A stretch of 8,262 bases of DNA from CAYZMH01 sp964479445 (GTDB lineage: Bacteria > Bacteroidota > Bacteroidia > Bacteroidales > GCA-2748055): contig CAYZMH010000115.1 in NCBI GenBank assembly GCA_964479445.1, positions 1 through 8,262 of the forward strand, written 5' to 3'. A model generated the notes under the pieces. That model did not search any database. It was not told the origin of the DNA and saw only the letters and a list, made by a program, of their open reading frames with translations. This document shows positions 6,471 to 8,262 of the stretch, in pieces. The stretch's first letter is position 1. Each line of letters opens with the position of its first letter. The position numbers and the translations under genes were made by a program.

Positions 6471-6854
6471 ATGGAATCAACCTTCTCCATAGAAGCGGAT
6501 CACGAATTGAAGATCATCAGGTATACGCATTCTGGTATCCTGGATTATTTTGAAATCGGAAAGGCCTGGCAGCACTTGTTATCTATGAAAGAGTTTACAG
6601 AACAGGGATACAATCTGCTTTCCGATTACCGGGAAGCGGTATTTGACATGCACCTGGATGAGGCCGATCGTATCGTGGACTTTATGCGGGGTATACGACC
6701 GATTGTTGATGGGAAGAAGCAGAGTCTGATCGTTCAGGATCCTTATTCCACAGCAGGGGCCATTTTATTCCAGGAGAGCGTGACCAAAGAGATTGGATTT
6801 AATGTCAAAACATTCTCTTCTGAAGAGGCAGCGTTGCAATGGTTGCTTTTATAG
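6471..6854 (+). CDS. Small cytoplasmic protein, possible SpoIIAA/STAS-like fold
   Basis: A 127-residue protein with no signal peptide or membrane segment. The order of elements suggests alternating strands and helices: a strand pair at 4-21 (TFSIEADHELKIIRYTHSG), a helix at 25-40 (DYFEIGKAWQHLLSMK), a strand at 47-52 (YNLLSDYREA), a helix at 61-74 (HLDEADRIVDFMRG), a strand at 83-88 (KQSLIVQ), a helix at 91-107 and a C-terminal EEAALQWLL helix (118-126). This resembles small STAS/SpoIIAA-like proteins common in Bacteroidota, in which an opening strand pair is followed by an S-D-Y/F-R motif, here S51-D52-Y53-R54. I have no specific function for it. It stands alone behind a consensus promoter, is divergent from the DUF2953/GerW pair, and ends with two adjacent in-frame stops (TAG TGA). 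Confidence 0.8.
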   Translation: MESTFSIEADHELKIIRYTHSGILDYFEIGKAWQHLLSMKEFTEQGYNLLSDYREAVFDMHLDEADRIVDFMRGIRPIVDGKKQSLIVQDPYSTAGAILFQESVTKEIGFNVKTFSSEEAALQWLLL

Positions 6855-7086
6855 TGAACCGGTGATCTATTTTGATGTGAAGTTTTCCACTGTTCCCGGT
6901 CGCGGGTAAATAATTGCCATATAAGAAAGTTCCCGTTCTAAGTATCATAAAAACAAGGCTATCGGATTTACGGAAGTGGTAATTGTGTATGGATTCCGGG
7001 ATACTGACAGCAGGAAGTATTTTCGATGAGTAAAATGTAATGATCAAATACCGGTCTTTATCTTATCTTGGTTTGTATTCTTTTTT
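6855..7086. other. Non-coding stretch before the assembly gap
   Basis: No convincing gene, RNA or terminator is visible in these 232 bases. The plus frames are broken by frequent stops. Small near-matches to TAnnTTTG occur at about 6868 (TATTTTGA) and 7065 (TATCTTGG), but each misses fixed positions. The promoter and leader of the SusC-like gene would be expected here or inside the gap, possibly with regulatory sites I cannot recognise. Confidence 0.5.
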
Positions 7087-7186
7087 NNNNNNNNNNNNNN
7101 NNNNNNNNNNNNNNNNNNNNNNNNNNNNNNNNNNNNNNNNNNNNNNNNNNNNNNNNNNNNNNNNNNNNNNNNNNNNNNNNNNNNNN
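7087..7186. other. Assembly gap of exactly 100 N
   Basis: Exactly 100 undetermined bases, the conventional filler for a scaffold join of unknown length. The start codon and signal peptide of the SusC-like gene fall in or beyond it. True distance, and in principle adjacency, between the left and right parts of the window is therefore uncertain. Confidence 0.97.
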
Positions 7187-8262
7187 GGGGATCCGATTCC
7201 GGGGGTGAGTGTAATTGAGAAAAACACCACGAACGGGACCATCTCCAATGAGAATGGTCAGTATGAAATCAACGTCTCACCGGATGCCACCATGCTGGTA
7301 TTCCAGTTTGTCGGGAAGAAGACCCTTGAGATCCCCATATCGGGAAGATCGCAGATCAATGTGGTGATGAGGGAGGCTGCCATCGGACTGGATGAGGTGG
7401 TTGTGACGGCCCTGGGGATTAAAAAGAGTCAGAAATCCATCGGGTATGCCACACAGGAAGTGGAAGGGCAGTCCATGACCCTTGCCCAGGAGCCCAATAT
7501 TATTGATAACCTGACCGGCCGGGTAGCGGGACTGACCGTATACAACAGCACCGATTTCTTTGCCACCAGCGGCATCAGGCTTCGGGGGGAACGGCCTCTT
7601 TTCGTGATTGACGGAATTCCCAGCGAGGGCTCCGACCTCTGGGAGGTCAATGCAGATGATATTGAATCGATCAATGTGCTGAAGGGAGCTTCGGCTTCCG
7701 CGCTTTACGGGTCGATGGGGCGTAACGGGGCTATTATGATCACCACGAAGCGGGGGAACCAGGAAGACAGGATGAATGTTGAGATTAATTCCAGCACCAT
7801 ATTCCAGACCGATTTTCTTCGTGTTCCCGAAATACAGACCACTTATGGATCCGGTCGATACGGCAAATACAAATACATTGACGGAACCGGACAGGGAATT
7901 GAAGGGTCGGGTTTTTCCTGGGGTCCGAAACTGGATGTGCCTGATCCGGATACGCGGAGTGGTTTCGTGGAGATTGTTCAGTATAACAGTCCATTGAAGC
8001 CCAACGGCGAACGGATTCCCCTGCCATGGATTTCCCGGGGAGAGAACAACCTGGAGAATTTCCTGCGTACAGGCATTATCAGCAATAACAATGTAAGCAT
8101 CACCACGGGAAACCAGGAACGGAATATGCGCGTCTCCTTCTCCAATAAATCACAACGGGGGATAGCGCCAAATACAAGCCTTAGCTCCTCTACCTTCGGA
8201 CTTTCGGGAGCATATACCTGGAAAGACCTGCGCATGGATGCTTCGGTTTACTATAATAAACA
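7187..8262 (+). CDS. SusC/RagA-family TonB-linked outer-membrane protein (5' end lost in gap, 3' end beyond window)
   Basis: From the first base after the gap one frame stays open for 358 codons to the window edge. It opens inside a carboxypeptidase-regulatory-like domain (GDPIPGVSVIEKNTTNGTIS, ENGQYEI, LVFQFVGKK). Then comes the SusC hallmark LDEVVVTALGIKKSQKSIGYATQEV, which includes the TonB box (visible residues 68-92). The plug follows: LTGRVAGLTVYN, IRLRGERPLFVIDGIP, ADDIESINVLKGASASALYG and GRNGAIMITTKRG (about 109-190). After it come the first barrel strands. Such proteins form the barrel of SusCD glycan or peptide importers, working with a SusD lipoprotein normally encoded just downstream, outside this window. 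About 30-50 residues, including the signal peptide, should be missing at the N-terminus, more if an extra STN domain is present; full length is usually near 1000 residues. The substrate cannot be inferred. Confidence 0.93.

Noticed and set aside
5929..6492. 187-codon plus-strand open frame crossing the divergent intergenic region
   Set aside because: Half of it is antisense to the DUF2953-like gene, the rest covers the consensus promoter at 6417-6447 and overlaps the next start codon; no domain is visible.
6893..6907. CCCG-GTCG-CGGG hairpin as a terminator for the STAS-like gene
   Set aside because: The stem is only 4 bp and is followed by TAAATAA rather than a T run.
6805..7047. 80-codon minus-strand open frame after the STAS-like gene
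   Set aside because: It overlaps the 3' end of the STAS-like gene, has no recognisable motif, and has no promoter or conserved-looking composition.
7187..7196. GGGGATCC directly after the Ns as a cloning or adaptor remnant
   Set aside because: In frame it reads G-D-P-I-P-G-V, exactly what is expected in the carboxypeptidase-regulatory-like domain of a SusC protein, so it is natural sequence.
7063..7248. Minus-strand frame spanning the Ns
   Set aside because: It exists only because the undetermined bases contain no stops, and it runs antisense to the SusC-like frame.
7429..8235. Minus-strand frames at 7429-7674, 7785-8027 and 7978-8235, and a plus-strand frame at 7776-7997
   Set aside because: They are shadows of the SusC-like coding frame that runs unbroken through 7187-8262 with clear plug-domain motifs.
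1..8262. CRISPR array, tRNA, rRNA, insertion sequence or phage attachment site
   Set aside because: I saw no regularly spaced repeats, cloverleaf-like segments, transposase motifs or flanking direct repeats.

Overview
The window looks like chromosome from a member of the Bacteroidota, probably a free-living or anaerobic Bacteroidales/Marinilabiliales-type organism; I cannot name a species. Four things point there: a type IX secretion (T9SS) C-terminal sorting domain, a SusC/RagA-type receptor, a second TonB-dependent receptor with an N-terminal carboxypeptidase-regulatory-like domain, and promoters of the Bacteroidota form (TTTG/TTG, 19-21 bp, TAnnTTTG) without clear Shine-Dalgarno sequences.

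Left part (1-5166, all minus strand). From right to left there is a TonB-dependent receptor (2080-5079), a T9SS-exported beta-helix protein (166-2025) and the first 27 codons of a lipoprotein (1-81). The receptor has a candidate promoter at 5136-5166 whose spacer holds a perfect inverted repeat, and a second inverted repeat falls in its 5' leader. The receptor and beta-helix gene are 54 bp apart with no terminator between them, so they are probably one transcript. A terminator-like hairpin lies between the beta-helix gene and the lipoprotein. The set looks like an outer-membrane uptake or surface-binding locus for a polymer or large ligand. No SusD is visible.

Middle part (5213-6854). A minus-strand pair encodes a membrane-anchored DUF2953-like (YtfI-like) protein (5707-6219) and a GerW/YtfJ-family protein (5279-5677), closed by a strong intrinsic terminator (5213-5253). 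The same two families are neighbours in Bacillus, where they are linked to spores, but nothing here suggests sporulation. Divergent from them is a 127-residue protein with a possible SpoIIAA/STAS-like fold (6471-6854), behind a consensus Bacteroidota promoter.

Right part (6855-8262). A 232-bp stretch with no convincing gene leads into exactly 100 Ns (7087-7186), which is the usual placeholder for a scaffold gap of unknown length. Immediately after the gap an uninterrupted plus-strand frame runs to the window end (7187-8262). It encodes the N-terminal third of a SusC/RagA-family receptor whose start is lost in the gap. A SusD partner would be expected beyond the right edge. The window therefore holds two outer-membrane import systems of different TonB-receptor subfamilies, separated by a small unrelated housekeeping-like or stress-like module.
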